DNA of 64,000 nt, taken from assembly GCA_016748015.1 (NCBI GenBank), contig JAAOMT010000602.1:1-64000 (forward strand), given 5' to 3'. The notes under the pieces are model-generated. The model did not search any database, was not told the origin of the DNA, and saw nothing but the letters and a program-made list of their open reading frames with translations. The position numbers and the translations under genes are program-made. Source of the DNA: Geosiphon pyriformis (taxonomy: Eukaryota > Glomeromycota > Glomeromycetes > Archaeosporales > Geosiphonaceae). Of this stretch, positions 36,144 through 47,163 are shown in pieces (position 1 is the stretch's first letter; each line of letters starts with the position of its first letter).

Positions 36144-38743
36144 TTTTAAGTTGATAAAAAGCTTTGAAGCCTAAAAGAAAATGGAAGTTAGCAATTTGTT
36201 CAATAAAGCTAACTTAATTTATCAATTTGCTGTTACAAATATCAAAAAAATTTCACATAAAAATTTTTAAATAAAAATTTTACAGGTTGCCAACTCCAGC
36301 CTTTATTTATATATTATCGGAGTTTTCGAACATGTAAATTATTTAAATGTGTAATGTTACGAATATGTAACATTTTTGCTACATATATAAGTCAACTGAC
36401 CAGAAACAGGAAAATCTTTATATTAGATTTCGGTTAACAAGAGTACTTTTTGCCGTCAAAAAATCGAAGTTCAAAAGATAATATTGATTCTCACATTGCA
36501 CAGTTTAAAATCTCAACTCTATTAAAATTATAGTCTTTTTACTTTAGCGAAACATTACATTCCATTTGTGCAAATGTATATAGTCTTTATAGAAGGGTAT
36601 AATCAACACCAACCAAATTTCTCGATGATTTTATTATTTAATTCGCCCATTGATTTGTTGAATGTCCTTCCATTGAAGCTATAAATTCTGACAAAAAGGA
36701 ATTTGATTTACTCTATGAATAAAGGAATCCATTCGAGGAAAATATTTGTCAAAGCTTTAAACTATTAGACAAATTATATGTAATTTTAAACACTAAAAAG
36801 AACTAGCAGATTTAACGGCGATTGTTTACTCCCGAACATGATTCATGTACGGTTTTTTATCCGAATCAAGTAAAAAAAATCAGTTGGGTTTAGTTTTCAA
36901 ACCGGGAAAACCCGGAGATATCAATAATATGATTTGGATTTCCTCATGTAAGCTCCTGCATTCCCATTGTTATTAAAAGGAATTCAGGCTTTGATGTCAT
37001 ACTATTTTAACTTGTGGTAATAACCATTTTGCCAAACGGTAAAATCCTGGGATTAAGCTAGCACAAATTTTTGTGTTGTATATCGATTCACATTTAAATC
37101 ATGTCATTGCCTAAAATCGTCTGTGATACATATATCTACACAAATGTATATATAATCGATGCTTTATATCTTCATTTAAAGGAAGTTTTAATATAAAAAT
37201 AGTGTAGTCTTTATACAGGAACGTGAATTAATATTTGTATTTACTGACATAATTAAACTTATCATTTACGAAGTTTAAGTTAAAAGGCTGAATAAATAGT
37301 TCAATAAACTTATAAATATCAATATAAAATTTTTATGAAATTATCAAATTAACAAGTTTTTTAATTATTTTGTAAATGTCAAAATATTAAAATAAAACTC
37401 AATAAATATATTGCTTTTTAAAATATTTTAATCCTAAATTTGGTTGAAATGTGAAAAAGTATTTTTTAAGTATTAGCATTTTATTTATTTATTTTTTGTA
37501 ATTATAATTATAAAATTATTCTGATTTTGCTATTTTTTAATTGAACTCAACTACTAAAAGAATTAAGGAAAAAATTTCAATAGAAAATTTATTATGCAAA
37601 CCATTTTTTTTGAAATATTAAAAGCAAAAATGTACTAATTTCTCATTTATTTTGTGCTTATTAATTATGTCAAGTTTTTAACCTGTATTAGTGTTTTATA
37701 GAATTAAACTTGTAAAGACCAACAGAATAGAAACTCATTTGCAATGCTCAGTTTGAAATTCTTTCTCAAGATAAATTAGTCTAATGACCTATTTTGATCT
37801 GTTTCAGCCAACAATTTCAATGTATGATAATATGCCTCAGGCGAAGGAACCTAGGTTCAGCCATTTGGAATTAACCGAAAACCAAAAAGTGATACAAAAA
37901 CATCATATTTCGCGACCCTTGTTTCACTACGTCTACATCATCATCAAACGTTCTATTGTAGATTTTGACTGAAGGTTCCAATTTTTCTCCGGGTATTATT
38001 GAAGTAGTGACCTGGGAAAACCACTGAAAGTTTTTGTTTTCGCTCGTCCATTACGAAAATATATTCTGACTTTGGTTTTGCCTGGCTGGTCTGAGAAGAT
38101 CTTGAGTTGGAATATGGTTGGCTTGAAGCTATTAATTAATCTATTTCGTTATGGTTAGATTTAACTTAAGGAAACATCAGCAAAAAATATAATAAGATGA
38201 GGGGAACAAATAGTCTTTTTTAATAGGAATCTTAAATAATACTCCCAGCTTCAGAGTTTTCGAAGAGTGCGAAATTATTAACTTATCTTCATTTTTAAAT
38301 ATTTTAAACATTTTAATACATAAAGTTTAGGATTTTTTTTAGGATCGCACAATATTTTGTAAGTTAAATAATAAATTTACTCGTAGCTAATGTTTTAAAC
38401 GTAAAGAAACTTTTGTTCTTATATTGAAACAACATTTCTCGCTATTTATTTTACGCCCATTAGCTTTTCTCAAGGTATTGCCAGATCTATACCCGATTAA
38501 GCAAAAGTTCGTCAAGTATTCATCACTATAATTTTTACCCCTGATATGATATATTTATATCTTAAATTAATCATTTTTGCTTATGTTTTTGAGTTTATAT
38601 TAATCTGAAATCTCTTTTTCATCTTTCTACGTCGCGTGTTAAGAGAAAGAAAGGTAAAATGAGTTGAAAAAATTCGTATCTTTTTGTGTCGGAATCTGAC
38701 GAATATATATTTTTGTCGTATTTCCTGCACAACTATTTTGGAG
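36144..38743. other. Intergenic sequence with one candidate exon
   Basis: No complete gene. 37,200-37,740 is AT-rich. A perfect small inverted repeat, CCGGGAAAACCCGG, at about 36,903-36,917 stands out by base composition. A possible minus-strand exon at 37,948-38,130 is listed separately. Confidence 0.4.
37948..38130 (-). other. Possible exon or gene fragment, Ser/Gln-rich
   Basis: After an acceptor-like AATAG at about 38,130 the minus strand is open for about 58 codons: SNSRSSQTSQAKPKSEYIFV, then MDERKQKLSVVFPGHYFNNT, ending in TAG. Composition is protein-like, but no partner exons or family were recognised. Confidence 0.25.
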
Positions 38744-39446
38744 ATGTTGGATAGATACCTTTTGATTCCGGAAAATGAGACAATCTTGTTTTTCATCAGG
38801 ACATGCCTCACCATAATGTTTCTCGCCCTTTTTGTGTTCTTTTTTTTTCGCCGCGAGAGAAAGCTGATGACTTCTCCAGTTACCCCAGCTACTTCAAAGC
38901 AAAAGTGTGAGTTTTTAAATTTCAAATATTTTCAAGTAATCATTCCATCTAAGACCCCCACAGCGGTTAGTGTTGTTTCTTTTCCTAATATACCAGCTCC
39001 AGTTGCACCGTCTACTTCTTTTTGGGTTCCAATGAATCAGAAACCAAAAGTTATCCATTCACCTCCACAGCGGGTTATCACTCCATATGGTGATGGTTCA
39101 TTAAATCGAGGCAAGTTTTCCAAGAACTCTTGTTAGATAAAGTAAATCAATATATTTACTTCAGATTTTTATCTTTTAAATATTCGATATAGTTAGAGGA
39201 TCACACAAAGAAAAGGATTTCAAAAGGCTTGGCTGTCAAAAATGTGCATCTGGTCAGCATATTAGAAATGATCACCGCCATCGCTTTCACTGTGAGGCTT
39301 GTGGTCGCCACATTATCGGCTACTATGCTTACAAGAAACATTGTCTTCAAACCCACGGGGTCATTAAAGACCAAGACTCTATCAAGGACACGAGAGAATC
39401 GAAAAGTTCATCAAAAATGGGAAACGAGAAATATGGCAAATATTAA
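38744..39446 (+). CDS. Membrane-anchored protein with C-terminal C2H2 zinc finger
   Basis: Exon 1 from the ATG at 38,744 encodes a short N-terminus, a transmembrane helix, IRTCLTIMFLALFVFFFF, the basic stop RRERK, and then a Pro/Val/Thr-rich linker (PSKTPTAVSVVSFPNIPAPV). Exon 2 (39,193-39,446) carries CQKC and a finger, HCEACGRHIIGYYAYKKHCL followed by QTH, that is C-x2-C-x12-H-x4-H. The best-fitting intron, 39,111-39,192, has a GC donor in perfect consensus (GAG|GCAAGT) and keeps phase; a weaker GT donor four bases on also works. A 30-bp GTGAGT...CAAG segment at 38,907-38,936 is in frame and probably too short to be an intron. Length is about 206 residues. Such a finger tethered to a membrane is unusual; I do not recognise an orthologue. 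Confidence 0.65.
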
Positions 39447-39839
39447 AGTTAAATATTAGACAACTATTAAAAATTTGGAATGGGAGAAAATGTTTTTTAC
39501 TAAAATACTGATGTTACCTAAACTTGAAAAGATTAATGTTTTACTTTTTTAGCATCTTTAAAATGATCACTAAAATTGATAGAGAAATTTCTGTTGGCGC
39601 GTTGTTAGCGGGGAGCTACTTGCTCAAATAATTTAGGCCGTTATGATATGCAGGACCGAAGCTTTGGTATGAAAGATTGCCGACCTTGAGCCAGAAAATT
39701 TTGTTGTATTTTATTGTCTAACCATCCGGGAATTCTAATGTGGTTATTATTTACTAGCTGGTGATTTAATTTAGTAACTTAATATCTAAGATATGCCTAT
39801 TATCTAGGTTGATAGTCAGAAAAAAATAATTTATTATCG

Positions 39840-40125
39840 ATCTAACCCTTTCCTGAAGTCCAGAGAAAAATTCCTCTAGCGCCATTTTAATTCTATCCTA
39901 CAATTTCGGGATTTATATATCTTTGGACCCTCCGATGTTTTGAATATTTCCAAAGATGATAACCGAAAAACAAGAAAAAACAGTTCTAAAGATGCTTGGC
40001 TACATTATTGATTTCGACAACGTTTAATAGCCAAAGCAGAGGAATTAGGAGTTCATGTTATTACCAAAATGAAGCTTATACGTCCAAGACTTGCAGTTTG
40101 TGTGGTATCTCAAAAGGAGGAATTA
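39840..40125 (+). pseudogene. TnpB/Fanzor-like (OrfB, RuvC + Zn-ribbon) nuclease relic, copy 1
   Basis: One frame reads GPSDVLNISKDDNRKTRKNS, then KDAWLHY-stop-FRQRLIAKAEELGVHVITK. After a one-base shift the next frame reads NEAYTSKTCSLCG. 'WsHY.FrQrLi.KA.e.G..V....EAYTSKTC..CG' is the hallmark C-terminal block of TnpB and eukaryotic Fanzor proteins, covering the RuvC-II acidic residue (E of NEAYTS) and the first CxxC of the zinc ribbon. The frame can be followed upstream to about 39,840 with a TAG. The second CxxC, the RuvC-III Asp and the N-terminal half are missing. A TGA stands where copy 2 has CAA, and a TAG further upstream. It is a dead fragment lying just 3' of the zinc-finger gene. 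Confidence 0.7.
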
Positions 40126-41294
40126 TAATTATATCAAATTCATGAGTGAAAAAAGCAATAGTCTTTCTGTGTATCTCATTTTGTGAGTGTTTAATGGTTC
40201 GTTAAATATATTTTAATTAGACTACACTTTATATTAGTATTGAAAAAAAATTGTAATTTATTAAATAATAATAATAATATGGTTTTCAATAAATATTTTA
40301 ATTTATAAAATAATATATTAAAAAATATAATGATACAATCATAAATTTCTTATAAACCTAAATAATAATAATGGTTTAAAAAATTATGACATTATATGAA
40401 TTTTTATTTACTTCAATTATTTCTTATGAACTTGTTATTATATTAATTTGCTTAAAATTTAAAAATGGTATTTTTAATAAAATAAAAATTATTATTATTA
40501 ATAATTAAAAATGGCTTTTCAATTAACTTTAATCTTAACAATAGTTGTAATTTTATAAATCATTTTTTTACAATAATTATTAATTAAAAACAATTGCTTT
40601 TATTTGTAAATTCAAAATATTCACTAATTAACTAATATTCTGATAATAAATAATAATTATTAATTTATTTAATTAAAGATTTTTTTGTAAAATTTTCTTT
40701 AATATGCTTTAATAAGTGTAAGCTAACCACTATATATATAGATACAATATGTACATGTTCTAAAATAAATGCAGCTCATGCACTCTTTACACGTGACAAG
40801 CCATCAAAAATCATTTCAAAAAAAGTACTTTTTAAAATTAATTAATATTTTGTTATTAATTACAATTATATATAATTGATAATTTGACTCATTTTTATAA
40901 AACAATTTTTTAATACTATTTGAAGAGTAATTTTTTAAAATTGAAAGTTGTAAATTAATTGTAATTAATTACAATAATTGCATATTATTGTTAATAATTA
41001 CTAAAATTGCAGTAATTGCAAATTATTTAATGGATTACAAAACAATTTTGCAGGAAATTGGTTAGGCGTGTTAAAGAAGTGTATTAAAAAAGGAGAGATC
41101 AACTATTAACTCAAAAATTATATTATCTAAATTGATATGAACTCAGGATTTGTCAAGAGGGTCTAATCAGCCACCAATCGCCAATTGGCTTCACTAAAGG
41201 GTTTCCAATGATGCAGAATTTAACTAGGAATTCTACGGTTGCTCTCTTAATTTTCCTCTGATGATAGAGAAATATAATTTGCAAAAACAAGAAA
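40126..41294. other. AT-rich block
   Basis: 40,190-41,050 is AT-dominated with short (AAT)n runs and no coding frame. Confidence 0.5.
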
Positions 41295-43141
41295 ATGAAA
41301 ATGGCAGAACCTCCCTATTTATATTTGGAAAGTCATGAAATGTTGCATTCCCCGAGACTTGGTATCAACGAAAAAGAAATTAATAATGCTCAGATCGCAA
41401 AGCGAAACATGTGGTCATACCGCGAATCGTCATTGAACAGAAACCTGAAATTCTTGAAATTCGTTGGAGAGGTGAAATGGAGAATGACAAGGATGACCTG
41501 GACGATGGGTCTGACCTAACAGAATTGGCAAAGATGGTAAGTAAATTCATATTTATTGCTCCTTTCTAGCATTTCTTCTATCAAATTGTTTTTGAATATT
41601 ATCTAAGATGATGCGTCACTTGAAGACAATGTTTATCACGAGTCTATTGAAGCGGTTGACGGTGACGATAATGATTTCACCGATGAAGAATCTGAGGCTT
41701 AAAAAAACTACATTTGATAAAAATAATGACACAATAACCCTATTCCCAAAAAATATTAATTTTAAGGAAAGAATTTTTTCGATTTTTTACGGTACAGAGT
41801 ATTCATATTTTGAGCAACTTTTTGTGCCAGATAATAGATCAATTAATAATCACTGAGGAGGAAAAAAAAGCTAATTCTAAATTATTTTGTGGGAAAGCTG
41901 CCAAAACTCCTGAGCCTTATATGAAATTTCGGAATCACATACTCAATGCTTGGATAGAAGGGAAACCAAATTATGTTACCAAGACAAGTATTTGAACAGG
42001 TTTGAAGGTAGTTTCAATATGAAATTTTGAATTACCTTTTTACCACAAATTATTCAGAATATCCTTTTCTGAATTAGGATTGTAGTGATGTGAATTCTAT
42101 CAGTCGGGTTCATGCCTACTTAGAAGTAATCGGGCAATTAATGTTGGAGAAGCTTCAATTCCTCTTAAAATAAGATGACCATATCAAAGACAAAAGTATG
42201 AAGAAACCGTGGATGGATTTTATAAATTTTAGAAATATCCGTAATCGAAAAGGCTACTTTGAAGATGACTGGGCCCAGGTGGGGTTAGTTGAACAACTCA
42301 TTGAGTCTTCTGCGAATATTTTTAAATTATTTTAGAATGTAAATAGACCAAGGCACAGACGAGTTCGTGGACTTGGGGAGATGGTATGTTAGCGCGATTT
42401 CAAGAAATATTTTATAGACGAAAAACGTTGGTTTCTCCTTTATTTATTCTTTTGTGATTTGTCAAGGGTAAATGAGAAAGATCTTTATAATACTGACTCC
42501 AATGGCCGTAATCGAAGCCCATGTTTTACTTTAAAATTCTTTTGATGTTCTAACAATATAAATTATACGACAATAAGTACACTTACGATCCTTTTCAATT
42601 GATTCCCCCAAATACTCATGGAGACCTTCATCCTGCCCCATTCCGTATTACAATAACCGACACTACTATGGTATTCAATTAAAATATTTTGCTTTTTTCA
42701 TTTTTGAATTCTCCTTAATAAATTTCCTTGGTGTGAAGGTGGGATTTCGAGATTGGACCACCTAATTTCTTCGTTATCCTCGCATTTAGCAGTTGAAGCG
42801 GGAGCTTCTCAATCTTTTCATATAGATATTCGATCTTTAATTGAAAGCGGTTTTGCTCCAGTAATCAAAGAGAAAGTAGAAAAATCCAACAATTTAGAGG
42901 ATGATATTATGAAGAAAAAAATTACCCGTCCAATAGCAAGAAAGTAGCAGGTAAACAACCGTATGATTTGGATCTTTATCCTCACAAAGTCAAAGAAAAG
43001 ACCAATTATGAAGAAACCAAAATAATACCTTTTCCCACACATGGAAAAGGTCTTTCTGCTTTTTATCCTATGCTTATTGCCAATCAAAAGAATATAATTT
43101 GACAAGGACGATGATGTTGAAGAAAAATATGAGCCTAAATA
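41295..43141 (+). pseudogene. MYSM1-like (SWIRM-MPN) histone deubiquitinase gene, dead, MPN core lost
   Basis: Collinear fragments of a MYSM1-type protein. An acidic exon (EMENDKDDLDDGSDLTELAK; then DDASLEDNVYHESIEAVDGD) is followed by a SWIRM domain at 41,820-42,140: IDQLIITEEEKKANSKLFCG, KTPEPYMKFRNHILNAW and, after an intron, SDVNSISRVHAYLEVIGQL. Next come a linker exon, NRPRHRRVRGLGEM (about 42,335), and the family's pre-MPN block, YDPFQLIPPNTHGDLHPAPF (about 42,575-42,660). The MPN+/JAMM core that should follow (HxH...D zinc ligands) is absent; 42,750-43,140 carries unrelated-looking text with two frame changes. The SWIRM frame is cut by TGA at 41,993, where relatives have Arg after KTSV, consistent with CGA to TGA. 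The live protein would remove ubiquitin from histone H2A; this copy cannot. Confidence 0.75.
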
Positions 43142-45049
43142 ATAATTAAATTTTCCTTAATAATAGATTTCAATTTCCCCTAATAGAAAAGAACACTGAG
43201 AAAATAGAGAAAACATTTTGTATTTTTGTAAGACTACTTCGTAGATATTTTCACTTGATACACCTAAAAGGTTGAAATTTTCTTGAATTGGAAATTCGAC
43301 TGGTAAATTTAAATTTGAAAATAATCATTTGTCAGATCCATTTTGTCAACGTTTGTGGTTGCCATTGTTGTTAATAATATTATTATTTGAAGGTATAACA
43401 TTTTTTGTTGCCATTAGTATTATTATCAATATTTGGGTTTGGAATAGTACTACTTTTTGAAGAGTAAGAGGATGCACTTGAAAGGGGGCTGTTTTAAGAA
43501 TATTTGTAGTAGGATTACTGACACCTGTACGAGTTATGGTATGTGGATTCGCAGGCCCAAGTATTTAATTCCAGACAATTGTTATCATTCCCACTGAATA
43601 AACTTGTAAAACATATTACTAGAAAAATTTTCAACTGCGATGAAAAAATAATTGATCCTGACATATAATGTTTACGTTGACATTGAATTTTCACCCCTAT
43701 CAAAGCATCCTTTTATAGGAAAAGAAATTTAAGTTATCGTAGCTTTAATCAAACACATTTCTCAATTTTATCTTATCGAAAACACAATTTTTGTCATAAA
43801 GCCCCATAAATCAGTATTTAGCAAACGCGAAAATTCTAATTTTTTTGTTAATGCATCAATTTTAAATTTTGGAGAGTAAATCATTCCAGAAATCTCTTTC
43901 TCTCTTTTCCTTTTGTTGTTGTTGTCACTCTCTTTATTATCATTACTGTCTTTATCATCATCACTGTTTTTATTATTGTCACTGTTTTTATTATTATTAC
44001 TGTCTTTATTATTCTCACTATCTTTACTCTCTTTTTTTTCTCAAGCTTGTTTCTAAAAATGTTACCGCTCTACTACTACCACTACTACTACTGCTATCAC
44101 AATCACTACCACTATTTTCAAAAAATATGTCTATACATGTTTCTTTAATGCCAAGCAAAAAAAGGATTTTGAACAAAAAAAAGCTCTTTAAGGCCCTATA
44201 AGAATGAACAAGTTGCAGAATAGTCTCAGAAATTGTGGTAATTTATTATGACTGTTTTTGCTATATCAACATGTCTTCTTTCTCTATTTTATAAAATTCA
44301 TGGTTTTTTTCAATAAATTAACTTCCAATAAATATGAACTGATCAAGAATATCCTTGGTATTAACAATAAAATGCAAAGATAATAAATAACAAAATACAA
44401 ATAAAAGCATAGAAACCAATAAACACAAAAAAACTGTTATGAGAATGCAGATTGTTATAAAGTTGTTTGTACCAATATTATAAATACAACAATTAATTAA
44501 ACAGTGGCTGCATAAAATAAAATTATTAAATATAATACACAATAATACCAAAATGCACTAATACATTGTTATTTTGTTTTTATAAAGCATTACATTAAAC
44601 TATTAAAATTTATGTTTAAATTTCAACAAAACTTTTTGGAATTGTTTTATATTTCTTATTTTCATATTTCATCAATATATAAATATACCCATTAATACAA
44701 ACTTATATTTAATTCATATAGTAATAAACATTTATTATGGTTGAAATAAAGTACAAAAACAGCAAATAGTTTATTCTATACAAGATTATATATTAATAAC
44801 AAACTTACTTATTTTTAAAAACCAATATGTAAAAGTTTGCTTGGGTTTATAAGATATTAGACATATTGTTTGTATTTGTATCTGTATTTACATAATTTAA
44901 TATTATAAAAACAAGTTAATACAATCAACTTTTAAATGCAAAAAGAAAAAGACTAAAAACTTGATAAAGCAACAGTATATATTCAATAAAAAATTCACAA
45001 AAAGACTATTGCTTTTTTCACTTATAAATTTGATATTATTTTTATTCCT
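43142..45049. other. Intergenic: decayed secreted-type and Asp/Ser/Asn-repeat sequence, AT-rich block
   Basis: On the minus strand, 43,664 to about 43,350 starts with a signal-peptide-like segment (SSQLKIFLVICFTSLFSG) and changes frame into Ser/Asn-rich text, so it may be a broken secreted-protein gene. About 43,890-44,100 (minus) is a degenerate trinucleotide-rich tract coding D/S/N/K repeats, broken in an A homopolymer. 44,270-45,050 is an AT-rich block. Confidence 0.3.
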
Positions 45050-45230
45050 TTTGAGATATCAAAGATACTAAATTGAAAAACAAGAAAAATTAAAAAAATT
45101 TCAAAAGATGCTTTTCTGAGCACATTATCAATTTCGACAACATTTAATAGCCAAAGCAAAAAAAATTAGGAGTTCATGTTATTATCCAAAATAAAACCTA
45201 TATGTTCAAACTTGGAGTTTGTTGAAAAAC
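45050..45230 (+). pseudogene. TnpB/Fanzor-like relic, copy 2
   Basis: Aligns by eye with 39,940-40,110: the shared string AATTAGGAGTTCATGTTATT is exact, and the frame reads AHYQFRQHLIAKAKK. The block that codes NEAYTSKTC in copy 1 is reduced to AATAAAACCTATATGTTC-type sequence. Differences from copy 1 are mostly G-to-A and C-to-T. It has no open frame of useful length. Confidence 0.65.
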
Positions 45231-45518
45231 ATCCAAAACATTAAAGAATTTGAGATATATAAATGTAAGACTGCAATGAATAGAAATAAAAATGGCACTT
45301 GAAGAATTTTTCTCTGGGCATTGCTTGATTCTTTCTAGTAATGCTTAGTATTATCTATTATTGATATATTACAATCCATACAGTACATTAATTTCCAATC
45401 TATAATCTTCAAACATGCAAATTGTTCTTTGTAAAAAAGCACAGTTACCCGAAAATCACAAGAACGCTGAAGTAAGAACTTAAGGCACATAAGCTTTGAC
45501 GTATGTATCAAGATTTCA

Positions 45519-45809
45519 ATGGTAAAAATTCATTATGCAGATTTGGTTGTGCAGTTGGTGGATAATTTTCTTGAGGTATGGACATTATATATCGCTGTAT
45601 TAAAAACTAGAAATAAAGGATTAAATTCAATTTCTGAAATTGTGTTTCGTCAGGATATATACTTTTATCAGGTTGTGGAAAGAAGTTTAATCAGTAATCA
45701 AACATTCATGGATGCTATAGAATTGGGTTCTAGCTTCAACAGAAAAATATTAAATTTTATCCTCCTCCTTAATAAAAACCATATCAGAATCCATGAAACC
45801 TTGATTTGA
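45519..45809 (+). CDS. Hypothetical protein, 96 residues
   Basis: Uninterrupted frame with ATG and ordinary amino-acid mix (DLVVQLVDNFLEVWTLYIAV; VFRQDIYFYQVVERSLISNQ). It has no transmembrane helix, signal or known motif, no evident splice sites and no neighbour in support. It may be a real small gene, a fragment of a larger helical protein, or chance. Low confidence. Confidence 0.25.
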   Translation: MVKIHYADLVVQLVDNFLEVWTLYIAVLKTRNKGLNSISEIVFRQDIYFYQVVERSLISNQTFMDAIELGSSFNRKILNFILLLNKNHIRIHETLI

Positions 45810-47163
45810 ACACATAAATATTCATGAAGTAAAGAGAAATAAGAAAAATAGACATTTGTGTAGTTTTTGATTTTCATGTTTGTGTTTTCGAGCTTTAGTT
45901 TGCTAATTTGAATTATTGAAGAGAAGAGATACTTGGTTTAAAAGATTAATTCCTGAGAAAAATAATTTCTTATTATTATTAGTTATTAAATGGTTTTTCC
46001 AAGTTATTTTTTTGGTAAAAGATATATGAAAATAAAAATTTCTTAATTGGATCAACCAAAGAATTTTTTTTTAAAACTGCCAATATTTATCTTGTAATAT
46101 CTATTATAAAGTTCTCCACCTTTTATTCGAATAAAACAAAAAACCGAGAATTCAGAAATCAAATACTTTTTTAAAGCAGGAAATAAATGATGCACTATAT
46201 ACATGTACTATAAATGTTGATAACAATGAAATTGCACGTAGCCTTCTAGAGCAGACAGACTGTTGATATGTAGTAACAAATATTTGAACTTTCTGGGTAT
46301 GTTAAACTTCTGAAACTGATAATATATTCAAATTTGTTTTTAAAGGGGCTCATGAACAGTTTCTGTTTTTCAATGATAAACCTGTAATTTCGCTGGATGT
46401 TTAGTATAAAATTTTTGTAGCTTGAACCTATAATCCGAACGCAAGGTTTGAACTCGTGAAAAAATGTGGGAACGATAATCTGCTTAATTTTAGGTTTGAA
46501 TATTTTCATGTGACGATTCCTTTACTGCTTAAAAACTCCCAAAGATAAACGCTTGGGAATAAAACATTGAGGAGAAATTTAAAATATTTATATGAGTTTG
46601 GCGACAATAATTTCATTAATTTAAAATGGCTTAAGGTTCTTAGATATTCTTCTAAGCTTCTGGATCATGTGATTTCCTTTGATCAAATTTCAAAAAAAAA
46701 AAAAAATTGTTTTTAGCAGAACTCATCAAAGTTTTTTTATTAAGATGACTTCACAGAGGTGCAAGAACTACTTTGTAAGATCAAAATTACTTTCAGACTG
46801 AGATTTAACAATTTCTAAAATTTGTGGATTAATAATTTCCCATGAATTTAATTTAAAATTACAATGGCTAAAATTTTTTGTAGAAATAAATAATGCATGA
46901 GCGTTGGTTCAACAGTGATATTCACAGCATATATATTAATCAGTTACCTCGAAAATTAGGGTGATTTGCGGTATTCTTCTCACAATCACATGATTAATAT
47001 TTTCAATTTTTATAGGTTCCCACGAGCTACTACTCACGGAACCTCTAAAACTCTAACCCACAATATTCTGACCAAAACCCATCCCTTTTTAAAAAAACCT
47101 CGCTAGTTATTAAAAAAACAAGTTTTATTTATCAATTATTTTCTGATAGTCAAGTTTAAAATC
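45810..47163. other. Intergenic sequence upstream of the REX1-type gene
   Basis: No supported feature. A minus-strand 87-codon frame at 46,246-46,509 is AT-biased and unconvincing. Confidence 0.4.

Noticed and set aside
36903-36917. CCGGGAAAACCCGG inverted repeat as a terminator
   Set aside because: Eukaryotic context; no gene ends there and no T tract follows.
38907-38936. 30-bp GTGAGT...CAAG segment as an intron
   Set aside because: It is in frame, far shorter than the other introns here (about 60-120 bp), and removing it is not needed.
42753-43141. Region after the MYSM1-like pre-MPN block as the MPN domain itself
   Set aside because: The frame (SFHIDIRSLIESGFAPV..., then KQPYDLDLYPHKVKEKTNYE) lacks the HxH and SxxD metal-binding pattern of MPN+/JAMM domains, so I treat it as unrelated or C-terminal text.
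43869-44201. 110-codon + strand frame rich in Tyr, His, Cys and Leu
   Set aside because: It is the antisense of a degenerate D/S/N/K-coding trinucleotide tract; its composition is an artefact of that repeat.
46246-46509. 87-codon minus-strand frame
   Set aside because: Isolated, biased composition, no recognisable domain; likely chance.
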